Source of the DNA: Atopsyche davidsoni
Lineage: Eukaryota; Arthropoda; Insecta; Trichoptera; Hydrobiosidae
Direction: 5' to 3'
Length of the DNA stretch: 64,000 nucleotides
Assembly (NCBI GenBank): GCA_022113835.1
Contig: JAILWY010000016.1
Span: forward strand, 437,501-501,500
The notes under the pieces: model-generated
Database searches by the model: none
What the model was told of the DNA's origin: nothing
The model's input: only the letters and a program-made list of their open reading frames with translations
Translations under genes and position numbers: made by a program
In this document: piece after piece, positions 1 through 12,700 of the stretch
Layout: each line of letters starts with the position of its first letter
Position numbering within the stretch: position 1 is the stretch's first letter

Positions 1-2200
1 TTCAGAAAGGTCAAACTATTGGTCGATATCAACGCCCGTTAGCAGCTCGGCGCCGCGAGAGCTCCGTCGCTGCTCCGGAAATACTAGCTTGGCCCAGAAG
101 ACTCGAAGCAATGTCCTGTGATGTAAGCCGGGGAAGTGAGGCATTATTAACATTTTAAACACGCAATTTACGTGACATGAATCCATCAAAAAATATATTT
201 GTATGCTTATCAAAATGTAGTTAACAAAAGTAATAATTTACATCTACGAGGGTGACCTTGAAACTACACTATAAACTACACGTAAATCAGCCTATCGTTA
301 AATTCTCAAAGTGAAATTTTATTGATAGATAAATCCATATCCTCGTACCTTATTTGTAAGGATTAAGCTCAGAATAAGTACTGCAGATGGTAGGCAAGTT
401 TGTCAGTCACGAGAGGCGGGAGTGTTTCCTAGACAGTTCTCAATTGGGATATTTTAGCGATCTAACTGGCCAACTTTTAAAAATCTTAAAATAAGTACAA
501 GGTCAGTATTTTGAATACTCGTTTTATAATGTGTAAACTTAATTTAACAATAGATTGTATTTTATATTCTACGAGGATTAAACATGTTAAACATTGAGAG
601 AAAAGCAATTTCGGTTTGAATTGAATCACATCAAAACCAAAGAAGATTTTTCGAGAGACTCAATTAAGTAAGCTCAAAGACTTGACCTAAACGGCAATAT
701 TTATTTACACATTTTCTCGAAAATTTACTCGAAACTCGGTAAGTGAATTTAAAATATTCCAACAAGTTTATTCGGGGTTGAAATATGCGCTCGCACAAAA
801 AGCGCCAATTGAATTTTTCCATTTATTTCCACTCTCGGCGAGACTGTTGCGCGTCTCGCTTTACACGACACCCTCCCTCGCGCCCTCGCCTCGTCCCTCC
901 ACTCTCTCACCCCCTTCTCAAAGGGTAGTTTTTATTGCGATATTATTTTAACCTACAACTCAGAGGCTTTTACTAACCTTATTATTATTATACTAAAGTA
1001 CTAATTGATACAAAAAAAAACTAATTAAAATATTAATTTCGATTTTTATCAATTATTCGTTATTATCGATTTAAAACAGGAAACATCATATTTTTATCCA
1101 ATTTTAAATAAACTAAAGAAAAGGTGTGCGTTGGTTGTTCCTCCTGCCTTTGAGAAGTGCGAACATATCAGATTTATATTGAAAATAAATAAATATATGT
1201 AATTATTTTTTTAATTCAAATAACTATTATTATTATCTCAAAATATTTTTTTTGAAATGAGGGTTATTGCAATAACAAAAATTTGAAGTTTTGCTTGCAG
1301 TGACGTGATCAAGGTTCCGAGAGAAAAATGGTTTGGCACTGCAGCGTCCATGCAAAACTTTGGAGGCTGTCGCGAGGACAGGTTTACGACCCTGGCCGAG
1401 GGGAGGGAGTGTCGCCTATACCGAATTACCTTGACACAGAAGGCTCGGAACTTCAGCTGATTTTTGGGACGAGCGCTTTACTAGGCACGGAACGATCAGG
1501 TGGAGGATCCTAAATGTCATCAAACATTCAGGACAAGCGGGAAGGGTGTGAAAAAAAAAATCTCACTGACCGTTTGGTTTGTTTTATATTTACGTAACAG
1601 GGTACCGTTTTATTTATATATATATATTTACTTAAAATCTTTATAGGTCATAGAAAGACTTTATTAAGCAAAAAGTAAATGGTATTTAATCACTTTTACT
1701 TGTGCTGAGGTTTCAATGAAGTTTAAGCGAACTTCGTTTAAAACTTAAATTATTAAAAATTTGTCATAATTATATTACGTTTATATTTAACCTCATAGTA
1801 TAAAATTAGTAAATAACTAAAATATTGAAAATGACCTTCAAAATTATATAAATATTAGATTGTGATATTTTTGAAAAATATGAAAATGTAATAAAAATCT
1901 CATTTAAACGTAAGATGTAGTTAAGTATATATAAGTTGTATTGTAGTAAACAGAGTAAGCTGTAATCTGAAGTCATACATATATTGTTTATTGCTTTTTA
2001 AAGCTTTTTATAATTTTAAAAATTGTACTTACACATTCAGAAAAAGGCTTTAAAATATTTGTATTAGTAACTATTCGAGAGTGACTTAGGCCGTTCCTGG
2101 AGGGACTGTAAAGTTGAAATGATTAAATTTCCTAATGCCTTATGTTTTAAATCACGTCAGTAGTTGCGAGAGCCACGGCAGTGGAGGTAGCGCCGGGGGA
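1..2200. other. AT-rich noncoding stretch, presumed intron
   Basis: I see no gene here. Short open frames near both ends lack splice-site and family support. A small pyrimidine/CpG-rich patch lies near 830-910. By position this would be intron of the minus-strand Trpm gene if that gene continues past the left edge. Confidence 0.5.
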
Positions 2201-2205
2201 CTGCA

Positions 2206-2330
2206 GAAGGGGCAGAAGGGGCAGAAGGCAGGGGCAGGGGCAGGGGGCAGGGGGCAGCAGGCAGGGGGCGGAGGGCAGGGGGCAGCAGGCAGGGGGCAGG
2301 GGGCGGGGGGCAGGGGGCGGAGGGGCGAGA
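2206..2330. repeat. G-rich minisatellite (GGGGCAG-like units)
   Basis: Degenerate tandem units of GGGGCAG/GGGGGCAG/GGGGGCGG run for about 125 bases in AT-rich surroundings. Open frames of about 90-110 codons cross it on both strands, but they read low-complexity Gly/Gln or Pro/Leu and are not evidence of a gene. The runs of four to six G have quadruplex potential. Confidence 0.85.
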
Positions 2331-2337
2331 AGTTTAC

Positions 2338-2407
2338 GATCTCCGTGGAGCGCTTGAGTATCGACCGGAGGCTCTCGCAGTGGGTCAGGAGCAGCAGCTG
2401 ATGCCAC
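2338..2407 (-). CDS. Candidate short exon, unknown gene
   Basis: On the minus strand an AG acceptor (GCCGCAG) is followed by 70 bases reading WHQLLLLTHCESLRS and then ILKRSTEI, up to a GTAAAC donor. The peptide looks protein-like, but I cannot assign a family. Its entry phase would fit the end of the TRPM exon at 7977, yet the peptide lacks the Cys-x-Cys-Gly expected next in TRPM proteins. The acceptor has a poor pyrimidine tract. It may be chance coding potential in a GC-rich patch beside a minisatellite. Confidence 0.2.
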
Positions 2408-2419
2408 CTGCGGCTCTGA

Positions 2420-3950
2420 TCTTCCCGATGACACGATGTGAACTGCTCGATTAAAAACTTGGGCTTTGAGATACTTCAAAAAATCACAGAATAAATTTCA
2501 AAAGCTAAGCCTGAGCGCGGTGCACCAGAAACTTATTAAAAAATGTTATTTTTCGAGTAAGTATTCAAATTCTTGTTTACAAAATGACACTGAAAGTAAG
2601 AATGTTAGCATAATATAATAGCAAAGTATTGTTCTGTGCAACCCGTTGATAGTTAGTTAACTGATGTTTGTATTCAAAAACATTTCAAAGGCCGACGTAT
2701 AACCGATAGGTAGACCAACAATTTCTACGAAATGAAAACATCTATCACGTGTATTGATGTATAATGAATATCCAGCTTATACGCATGATTTCTACATTTT
2801 CATAGACATCAAACGTCATAATAGCATTTAAATTAATAAAACATTTGTAATTATTATTATTTCTATAGTTATTATTATTTATTTACTTCGTGTGAGATTT
2901 TAAAAGAACCGATAACAGGTTTTGACTCAACGGACAACAAACCGACCTGCGAGGAAGCTCTCTCGGATGGGACTTGTAGTTCGATTAACTGAAACTTTTA
3001 TTAAGTTTTATACGCAAGTTCTGTTTTTTTGTAAGCAAAACCTTATACAAGCTTATGGTAAAACAAAAATGCGCGGATGTTGGCACAGTTTCCATTTAAA
3101 GAACGAAAGCTCCAGGTAGCTCGGACTCGAGCTTACTCAAGTCGACTCTTCCAACTTTGAATTGTGAGCCTCAGACGGAACTGAAAACCACGTGCGACAT
3201 TTTGTCCCGAAGAAAAGCACCGGGAAAAATCAATTAATGTTTTTTAAGTGCTTGTTGATTATGTGAGGCTCTCTCAGCGCCTCTCGAGGAGAGAGAATTG
3301 TAAACAAGAGAGCACACAGAAAATCATTTAAATGTTGTAGTATTTCGTTATTCATAAAAAGTAAATCAAACCTTGTTACAGACTTTTAATCGGCCATTTT
3401 TGTAGATATATTATACACATATATTTAATATATTTGAAGTCGCCATTTAAAATTGATTGGACGATAAAATTACTTTTGGGTATCTCGTAATACAGAATAA
3501 AAAAGAATGAACGCATTTTTATTTTTAAATAAACATTTAAACCATCACCATATATTTTTGTATTATTGAAAATTTTCACGATGATCTATTTTGAATATTC
3601 AGGATACTATACATATAAATCAAACTCCATGCAAATAATTAAGAGATACGAAATGTGTAAATGTAAATATGGAATTGTATTTGAGGAAGTGAGTGAACTG
3701 TTTTGACAACCAACGCGCCTTACTGCACGACCTCGTGGAACATTTCACATTATGTTAATCAAGTATCGCGTAGTGAAATACGATCCACATAGTACAATGC
3801 ACTTCCTGTTGTACCGAAGGAGGCAATTTATTCTATAAAAAAAATTGTAAAGCGTCTATTGTTAACTTGAGTTTAAGTTGTATTGCTTGCGTAGCGGCAG
3901 GTCAAATTTGTCGTAAATTAGCTGTAACACATTAAAACAGAACAAACAGC
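2420..3950. other. AT-rich stretch without recognisable gene
   Basis: I find only low-complexity AT-rich sequence and short chance frames, with no family motif, structured RNA or repeat boundary. Confidence 0.5.
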
Positions 3951-3962
3951 AATCAGGCGGCC

Positions 3963-4074
3963 AGGGGTAGTGAGGGCCAGGGGTAGTGAGGGCCAGGGGT
4001 AGTGAGGGCCAGGGGTAGTGAGGGCCAGGGGTAGTGAGGGCCAGGGGTGGTGAGGGCCAGGGGTTGTGACAGCC
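3963..4074. repeat. 16-bp minisatellite (AGGGGTAGTGAGGGCC)
   Basis: Seven consecutive 16-base units begin at 3963. The first five are identical, the sixth has one change (GTGG for GTAG), and the last is diverged. The near-identity suggests recent expansion. Minus-strand frames reading Pro-Trp-Pro-Ser-Leu-Ala-Leu repeats are a by-product. Confidence 0.95.
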
Positions 4075-4634
4075 GAGGCCGCTGTCGTGCGGCACGCCAT
4101 GCAGGGCGCGAGGCAAACTCGACTGTGCGGCTCTCTAGGCCTCTTTGAACGCAATCACGCTGATTGATAGTAAGTTGCGGAGGTCGTTGGATTAATGTTT
4201 TCTACAAGGTGTTTTTAAATAATAATTCACGTCTAATCTATGCTCACTTCGCAAGTAAACAAACTGAATTAATATTACATATAATATTATGACATATTGT
4301 TATATATTATTTACATCATCAAAATTATCATTATTAATCTTTGGATGTGAAAATCCGCGCATTCTTATCATCGATTCTCTACGAGCGAAAGTCATGCAAG
4401 CTAATATAGTATGAATAAGTAAAAAACCACTTACTTCGCAAGCAAAAGAGGCCGCAAAAAAAACAGGTAAGCGTGCGGTTAGTACCGAATAAGCACATTC
4501 GTGACTGTGTCTGGCTTTTGATATGTGTCTCGCATTTGTTCTGTTGCGTACAGAGAAATCACCGAAACCTGCGTCAAATATATTTTACGCAAACAGTTTT
4601 TATTTTATAAATCTGAGCACAATTTAAAATTTAA

Positions 4635-4735
4635 TTGAAAAAATGGACTGCTTCACTGGGATTCGAACTTTGGACCCCACTGACGGCAAGCAAGCTTGCT
4701 AGATGCACGCGTTTAATATATCAGGATATTAACAC
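4635..4735 (-). repeat. Possible tRNA-derived SINE fragment
   Basis: Read on the minus strand, the segment contains AGTTCGAATCCCAG, a good match to the RNA polymerase III B box, downstream of a stretch that ends in GCATCTAGCAAGC. I see no convincing A box and no foldable tRNA cloverleaf, so this is most likely a decayed SINE head rather than a tRNA gene. Confidence 0.4.
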
Positions 4736-4739
4736 AGTG

Positions 4740-5690
4740 CTCAGACCCCCCCCCCCCCCTTATCATAAAAAAAATTGTTACATTCTACATGAAGTCAAAT
4801 TTAATATCCTCGAATTCCTGGCACTATTTTCAGCAAACAGTGGATAGGCTTATATAACATTGTGAAGTGTCGAATATATTTTCGACCAACTTTTGCATCA
4901 CATTATGGCGTTTGAAGTTAATCGGAGTTCCAGGCTATTGAAGCAGAAGATTCCTTAAATATCGACTGTCGGTATACCGCGGCGATAATCGATATGAACA
5001 TTTAAAATATATAATTTTGCGACGAATTTTGCTGCGCGACCTTCGACTGGGAATCTATTATTAGCTAAGAATTCTAGGAAACTAGAATAGAAACTATATA
5101 AATATATATTTGAGTACCGCTCAAAGCACGCGAACCTACTCATCGCTCGGCGCCATTTCTTCGCGGCCCAAATTTAATATACTCGAAATCGGTCACCGAT
5201 AAAAATTATCATATGGAAAAATCATAAATGTATTTTATTTCAAATATTTAATAAATTTTTGTATAAAATGGATTATACGACTATTAACCTGTCTGTCGTG
5301 AAAGAGACTATTGAAATTTCGAGCACGGGTAAGTGATTTGGACTTACGGAGTGAGGGCTTTGTCAAAGTTGCTTGAGAAAAAAAAACGACATTATAAAGT
5401 TGGGGCTTATATTATAATTTAAACTAAAAGATATTAAACTTCTATATTTATGTAGTGATATCCGCACCAAGCATATGACGGAGCAACTCAAAATATTGAA
5501 AACTCGGCGAGTATCACAGCGCGGAGGGCCTGGCGAGCCACGCGCTTTATAAAGGGAAATGTTGTTGATAACTCAACGCAAAATCGATAAGTAGCGACAG
5601 AAGTCAAACAACCGGAGTGATCGCAACGCGCCAGAAACGGACGGACGGATCGCGCCGAGTGCATGGCATCGATCGGAAATATATGAAATC
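4740..5690. other. AT-rich noncoding stretch
   Basis: A 13-base C run lies at about 4747-4759. Otherwise there is only AT-rich sequence with no supported gene. Confidence 0.5.
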
Positions 5691-5703
5691 ACAAGGCCCC
5701 GCA

Positions 5704-5762
5704 AGGACTAGAGGTCTAGAGGACTAGAGGTCTAGAGGACTAGAGGTCCAGAGGTCTAGAGG
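5704..5762. repeat. 16-bp minisatellite (AGGACTAGAGGTCTAG)
   Basis: Nearly four 16-base units, each itself built from two related 8-mers (AGGACTAG and AGGTCTAG), show a two-step expansion. One copy carries TCCAG. Confidence 0.9.
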
Positions 5763-6714
5763 ATGGTCTGCTATATCAAGCAATGCAATGAAGCACCACA
5801 CTCGCATCGCACGTCTACTACAAATGATATATTTCAATACGTTAGAGTAAGGGGAGGTAAGCACAACCAGGTTAAGTACATCCGGTTTGAGAATAGTGAT
5901 TAGTGGGGAGTATCCAAGTATGCCCTGGCAGCACCTTAAATTACAACTTCTCAGGCAATAAAGCTGGGGCGGAATCCTCCGCCGGGTAATCCCAGGCCTG
6001 AGCCGTGGCAGGGCTGAACCCGCAGCCTGTTACTTGGCGAGGCGGCGCCGCGACCGGCTCCCGAACCTGCGTAGTTCGCCGAATGTAAGTCAGTGTTTGC
6101 GTTCCATCGACTGATCTCCGAGGAAATGTAGTTTTGCGAAAAAGTTGCATTTGATGTTTTCATTTTCCCGGTAGCTTCGATCAAATAATATCACACCTCA
6201 AACGAGAAGCGGGGAATTGAAAAATATCTGCTGTGCTCGTTTTCACGATTTTTTCAAAAACTCATTTAAAGACGAGATCATGAAAATGTTTGTGAAATCG
6301 TGATTTTGGTAATACTGTTATCACGCTTATTTGTTAAGCAAAGCTAGTCTTATAAATACTTACAAATTAATGTTAACCCCTTGAGTAAACTTTGCCGTAT
6401 AGTAAACATAAACCGTGACGCAAATACAATAAAACCGTCGGGATAATAAAAACGAGTTTTTTTTAAATATGTAATGAAATTCACTGGTACAGCATGGGCT
6501 TTGAATTAGTGCAGTAAGCCAGAAAAATAGCGACCAAGACGAAACGCGTTTGGCGGGACCTTTGTAATACCTTGTTCATATTTTCTCACACAACATATAA
6601 GAAATCTATAATATATATAACGAATATATATTTGAATGCTTCACCGAGAATAGATTTCGCGCTCCAAGCTGGCCGGGCGCGGAAGCTGCTACGACCCTAA
6701 GCTCTGGTAACGGG

Positions 6715-6812
6715 CGCGAGGCGGGGCGAGGCGGGGCGAGGCGGGGCGGGGCGTGGGGCGGGGCGTGAGGCGGGGCGTGAGGCGTGACGCGAGGCGTGAA
6801 GCGAGGCGCGAG
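6715..6812. repeat. GC-rich minisatellite (GAGGCGGGGC)
   Basis: Degenerate units of GAGGCGGGGC, GTGAGGCGGGGC and GTGACGCGAG run for about 100 bases. Frames on both strands (Arg-rich on plus; His/Pro/Ala on minus) are periodic by-products. Confidence 0.85.
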
Positions 6813-7976
6813 GTGCAAGCGACTGGGATAATATTCAAGTTGGTTTCACCTTCGCTGGTCTATTCCGAGTTTTCCGTCTGTAAGCCTGCAGCGATGAGAG
6901 ATGATGACTTTCGAAACGATAAACATAAAAAATAAAAACCGCACAGAGAAATGCATTGAATATTGAAAATAAACGAATGCGGCATCAATTTGAATATTCA
7001 TTACTTTAAAATTAAAGCAATTCTGAACGTCCGAATAATTATTTTGAGTATTTTTTTGGAACGTTTACTTATGGATTTATTGATGAATGATAACGATCGA
7101 TTCAACCAGATATGATTTGAAAATAACGTTTTTCTCTTGTGTTAAATAAAAGTCGAGTTGTAATCATTGATATGATATTTCGGTCACGGTACTGGAATCA
7201 TTTTCAAGAATATTTCGTTGAAATTGTTTCGTAATCATATCTTTCAAAATAAACTGTTCACTATTGTGGCATTTCTTATGGATATAATGGATCGCGACTT
7301 CAGCAGCGTATTTTTCATACATCCACAAGCTACTGTTCTAGCTTTTGCTTGAATCCTTTGATCTTCCACATACTATGGAGAGAAGATTCCTCTTCTAGTC
7401 GTCAAAGAATCACGCCAACTCTTTCAAAATATAATCAAATGACAATCGATTATTGCAGAAATTCTCGCAATATTATTCTCTGCGGCTACCGACAGCAGCA
7501 CTTGTTATTAATGGCGATGTTCACGAACATTGTACAAGAAATCACAGCAGTATTATAATAAAAATGAAATACCAAAACCTGTACTTGGAGCACCAGTAGT
7601 GTCCTTTTAAAATTTAAGCTGTTTAATAATTTAATATTTTCGATAATACAATGTTTATAGTGGGATTGTGCGGGGTGTAGCGTTTTGTGTACACGGAGGT
7701 CGTGCCAATATCAGGAGCGTGAAGGGAATCAATCTTCTGAGCGAGCAGTTTAAATAAGACAATTTGAGATAACCATTAGAAAAGTTACGTAAATTATTTG
7801 TACAAAAATTAATTAAATATAACCTCCGGTGTATAATGTATCCTAGCGAAAAAGGAATGACTTTGTCAATTATATTTTAAATTGGTCAAAAATTGTCAAT
7901 GTTTTATTGGTTGCGCGACCGAGACGAAACGGTCCCGCGGTGAGCTGCGGCGGGAAGCTGTGCGGGAGAGGCTCAC

Positions 7977-8059
7977 CTGTGCTCGTCCTTGGGGCTCGGG
8001 ATGAATTTCACGCACTCGCGCTTCTGGAAGGTCGCTTCTATCCAGGTTCGTGCTGTCTT
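7977..8059 (-). CDS. Trpm: TRPM-family cation channel, N-terminal exon
   Basis: On the minus strand a poly-T tract and GCAG acceptor precede an 83-base exon that ends in CACAG followed by a GTGAGC donor. It starts in phase 0, encodes 27 codons plus two bases, and reads KTARTWIEATFQKREC then VKFIPSPKDEHR. The W-I-E-x-x-x-x-KREC-x-x-x-IPS-x-KD-x-HR pattern is the hallmark at the extreme N-terminus of TRPM channels such as TRPM7, where it begins within the first few residues. TRPM proteins are calcium/magnesium-permeable plasma-membrane channels. The next conserved block (Cys-x-Cys-Gly-Arg and the TRPM homology region) is not visible at lower coordinates, so it probably lies beyond the left edge. 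The downstream intron would then exceed 7.9 kb. Confidence 0.85.
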
Positions 8060-8194
8060 CTGCAAAAAAAAAACACAAAAATTATAAATAGTTAAATACT
8101 CACACAACTCGACCTCGAGTGCATACTACGAGATGAACCGAGTCCCCGCGGGCCCCGCTTCGGAGTACCTCCGGCCAGCTAAGCTGAGGCGAGG

Positions 8195-8225
8195 TGAGCC
8201 GAGCCGAGCCGAGCCGAGCCAAACC
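8195..8225. repeat. Short GAGCC tandem repeat
   Basis: About five tandem copies of the pentamer GAGCC, grading into AAACC and AAGCC, lie just upstream (in Trpm orientation) of the TRPM exon. Confidence 0.8.
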
Positions 8226-8239
8226 AAGCCGAGGACCTG

Positions 8240-9410
8240 TTTGGTAATGTGATTGACCGCATAGATCGATTTAAAATATAAAACATGGTTTCGCATAATC
8301 ACAATGCAACATGTATTTTTATGTATGAAACAAGATAAGAACTGGAAGAATTATTTTTGTCATTTTATTTTACGAACAGAGTTTTGGACAGTCTCAACTT
8401 TTCAAACTTAATTAGCCTTAGAGAAAATGTACATAATTATTTTTTTGCTTATCAACCGATATGTTTATGTATATATGAAAAGCGTATGTACTTAATTTAG
8501 GCTTTTTTAATTAGACCATAAATAATAAACATGTACTATTACAAGTAATCGCCATCAGTAACAGAGTTTCGAAATCCTCAATGCAGGGTGTATATCATCA
8601 GAAATATAAGTGCATGGCGCAACTTTCCAATAAAAAAAAAACAATAAATGACAGTAATAAAAGTGAACATCAAAAAGACTTATCGAGTAAAAACAAAAAA
8701 GTATTTTTCGTTGCAAATTTACAGGAAACCCCTCTATATTTTTCCTGGTTGCAAAAATACTGTGAAACTTTACCGGATTGCAACGATCCTCAGGGTTGGT
8801 GTTTTCACTGCACTCGGCCAGATCAGTCGAGAACCTCGGAGGGGTTGAGTTAGATGTATTTATCGGTTGGACCTTTACAAAGCAACTGAGGAGATGAATT
8901 TAATAACATAAAGACTACCCGAAGTTACGAGATAACAATGAAAAAAAATTTATGTCAAAGATCTCTTAATTCATTACACTAAAATACGTTTCCTCAGTGT
9001 TTAGCATTTAATTACGATGGTACAAGGAATGTAACAATTTTCATTATTTATTGATTTGGGTACACACTCGATAGCGAGGCGGGCCGAAGAAATGAACAAG
9101 CCTCGGATGGAGCTTAGCCCACGCGAGATCTGCTCTGAGAAACATAGCATAGCTTTCATTTCAAAATCCGCACTTAATGATAAAAACAAATTTAAAACTT
9201 TAAAAAAATATTTTTTAAAGTTTATTTCAATGATAATTGTCTTGTCGGCATAAATCAGCTGGAATTCGAATATTATCCCCAATTATCGAATGAATTTAAT
9301 ATCCTGATTTATATGCTGCAGGTTCTGGCGACCATTGTTATTGGGTATTAAGAACATACAAATAATTTATTCTGCTTCGGAAATTTACTTGCAAAATTCA
9401 GCTTATATAT
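8240..9410. other. Noncoding stretch with one weak 90-codon frame
   Basis: A plus-strand frame at 8581-8853 ends with a Cys/Trp-containing peptide (WLQKYCETLPDCNDP and onward) after a possible ATTTACAG acceptor. There is no family match and no strong donor, so I do not call it a gene. The rest is AT-rich. Confidence 0.35.
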
Positions 9411-9415
9411 CTTTT

Positions 9416-9500
9416 TCACCAAGGTTCTCCTCAGAGAAGATTGGCGACCATTTCACTGAGCATATACTCATGCTCAACCAGTGTTCATGGTTTATACGAA
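9416..9500. repeat. Dispersed repeat, copy 1 (pairs with 40252-40322)
   Basis: The segment CTCCTCAGAGAAGATTGGCG, then ACCATTTCACTGAGCA, then GTGTTCATGGTTT, recurs near 40.26 kb with a few substitutions. This copy has an extra insertion of about 18 bases before the last block. Confidence 0.6.
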
Positions 9501-9739
9501 TATATACGCTAGGCTAAATTTACACTTTTCGATATTCTCGGCCGTTGCTTTATGCATTATATATTTATATGGAAAACCTATTAATATGTTTTCTGTGCAG
9601 TAATCGGCCTTGGTTCAGTAGCTCTTCGTGCTGATTGGAGGAAAGCTTTACAACACGACCTAGGGGGGAGGGGGGAGGGGCCGACGGGCGCTACGCCCTA
9701 GGGGCCCCCGAAGCGCTCGGAGAAGGAATGCCTTCAGTC

Positions 9740-12700
9740 CGACTGAAGTTATTACTAAAAAAAATTATGAATTATCTGGGAGTAACAAACGTATAAAGTA
9801 ACTCAGCGTAAGCAGAGAAAATATCTATAGAGTGGGTCAATTTGAGTTTCAATGAGTCTACTTCAGTACCCTTCAATGGAAAAGAGTAACGAATATATGC
9901 ACTTCATGAAATAAGTAGAGACCTGCATTAAAATTAGCACTCTCGTAGTAACTTTTTTCTTAGCTACCAAAGCCTGAAAATGTACTTATACTTTTTAAGG
10001 ATATTTTTTTAGAATATGTGCATGCTTTCTTATTGTTAAGAGATTAAAACGAAATTAAAAACTTGCATCTTCATAAATATTTTTTAAAATAATTAATGCT
10101 ATACCAACAGTGAAATACATTCAATATTATTTAATCAGAGAACGTATTGTATAAAAAAATCTACCGTATAAGAGTAGGAGGTCGTCAAGAAAGAGGCGAG
10201 CAGAAAAAATCATTCATAAGTAACTGCGGGTGCCAGGTTTGATATAACTCCGCATTTACAGAGAGCTTACACTTGAGAGTTTTTTCTCGAAATGTTTTTC
10301 TTCATTTTGAGCTGTAATACAATTTAGAATTATAACAGAATTGAATAAATGTATTCCTTTACCCAGATTCCAACCCTCGAAAAGCAAGCGACCGTTCTAA
10401 GGTTAATATTGATAAAAACACGAGAAAAGAAAATATCTTAATTAGATAGTAACAGAAGCATTGAAAATGTATAATAAAGAGTTGAGTTTAAATAACCCCA
10501 AAAGCTGAAGCATTCAAGTCCCCAGCCCTTTGGAGCGACCGAGTTCTCCAAGACAAAGCGTAGAGCTACACGCCCCCGCGCCCCCTTCAACCCCTTCATT
10601 ACGCCGAGGAATCGGAAAAGTCTCCATAGACCATACTATATTTATTTGAATGGCACCCTTTTCGGTAAATTTAATGTTTAACGTTGTTTGGAATGGTAAA
10701 GTGTATATTTAATATACATCATATCATTGAATACTTCCTACCCCCATTTCAACCTACTTCTTTTATTGTGGCCTCTTACTCTTTCTGAGTAGTAATGCTG
10801 GCAACTCTTCGTTTTTAATATATCTGAGAATGTCTCCTGCTCGCAAAAACGACGTGAAGCTTCATCTATGATTCATGTATTATAAAATTAGAAATGAATG
10901 AATAAACGAAAATTAATTGATTAATAAGAAGCCAGATACAATTTTATTAATGTGGATATTTTTAATAAAAATAAGATTAAAAAATATGCAATAAATAGTA
11001 AAATTATAGAAACCGATGGTCTAAAATACTGATTCAATATTATGGTTAAAAAGACGTATGACGGGAAATAATGTGTATAACTAAATTAATATTATTTAGT
11101 TATCTAATGATGTCTGTGTGAACGTTAGAAAAATAAATATTTATTATTATGGATCTTCTCAATTTTATGATATATTGAATTATTCAATTTCATAATCTTA
11201 TATTTTATTTATATTTAAGAACGGATGTTTTCAATTAACTTGAAAAAATTGGTATACGTAAATAAAATAATTAAAAACTTTATGTGAACTATTAAGCAAT
11301 ATATTTTACCTATACAATATATAGTCTGTAAGTCATTTTATTATTATTAATATTATAATACATTAACTACTATTTTTATTTATATAATTTTTTCAAATTA
11401 GTTCTAGTAATTAGTCTTAGATTAAAAAATAGGTCTGTTGAGGCGCGAAGCCTTCGCATCAGAACTATCGCGGGAGAGGCGCGAGTGTGCGATTGTCGCT
11501 TTGCACAAAATGCACTTCTCGGATATCGCATTCCTAACTATTATAATAGTCCAGATTTAAGTGAGTGCTTTTGCTTGATATTTTCAGATTCGATTCGTCG
11601 AATGACTCGGTACAGGATTTTATGCAAATAAACATGAATAATTTAAAAGCAAATGTAAGCCGCATGATTTAAAATAAGTATAAAATAAAAATTTCTTCAA
11701 AAGAGAGACTAAAAACTAGAGGATATGCAAAAATATTATTAGGAAGACATTAATATTATATATATTTATATATATTTTTTACATTAAATAAACCTTTTAA
11801 AAATAATGATTTTTAATTATAATTTCAATAAAATAGAAACAATTAAACCAAGGTTTAAAAAACGTCTCTAAATATTTGAAGACAAAATCATTATGATGAA
11901 TATGTATAACATAAAAATATATAGCTATAACTTCCATAGCCACTACTGCAATATTTTTATATATATGATAATATCAAATTGAAAGAGACGTATGTAATAA
12001 ATCACAAAAGACACGTAGTTCTTTCAAAGTATAACATAGTAAAAAAAAAACCATCAGATTTCCCTAGCACTGCACACATCAGGGCATCTGACGAAGCGAT
12101 ACGATGCAATGCAATGCAACTTCTCGCGGGCCTCGCCACAGGAAGTAATTTGAAATGCAATTCCCTGGCAGCTGCCCCGGGGAGCGGGCGCGTGCTTTAT
12201 TAACGGAAAAATGGATGTAATGCCATTGAAACAGTTTTTTTCAGCGACCGGGATTCAATAATGAAAATCCTGTTATGATTTCCCAACTTGGATAGCGAGG
12301 TGGGATTCCTGAACTGCGTTTGTCCTGCCATAAAACTTTGATGTTTTAGTTTTCATAACGCTACTGCACGGCACGCGTACGTGAGTGTAATATTCGCGAA
12401 AAATTCATACACTTTTAAGTCGAGTTGTGGGTTTTGACGGTTGAATCTGTCATTGAGTTTTGATTAGTTTTCCAACGTTTCAGCTCCAGTACTAGAGCTA
12501 TTTTCAAGCAATGCAATGAACGTGTTAAATTTGGGGTTTATACGAAAGTGTGCTCTTTAACTTTGACTCTCGCTATGGTCTGGGAGAACATTTGATTTGA
12601 GAGAAAATCAATGAAGAAACCAGACACATCTGCGCCGTAGACCTCTGATATACTGTAATATTTGGTAAAAATGATGTGTATCACAAGTTTTTTAATTTAA

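Noticed and set aside
5941..6090. Next TRPM exon
   Set aside because: A minus-strand acceptor and phase would allow a join, but the peptide (FGSRSRRRLA) lacks the Cys-x-Cys-Gly-Arg expected at this point in TRPM proteins.
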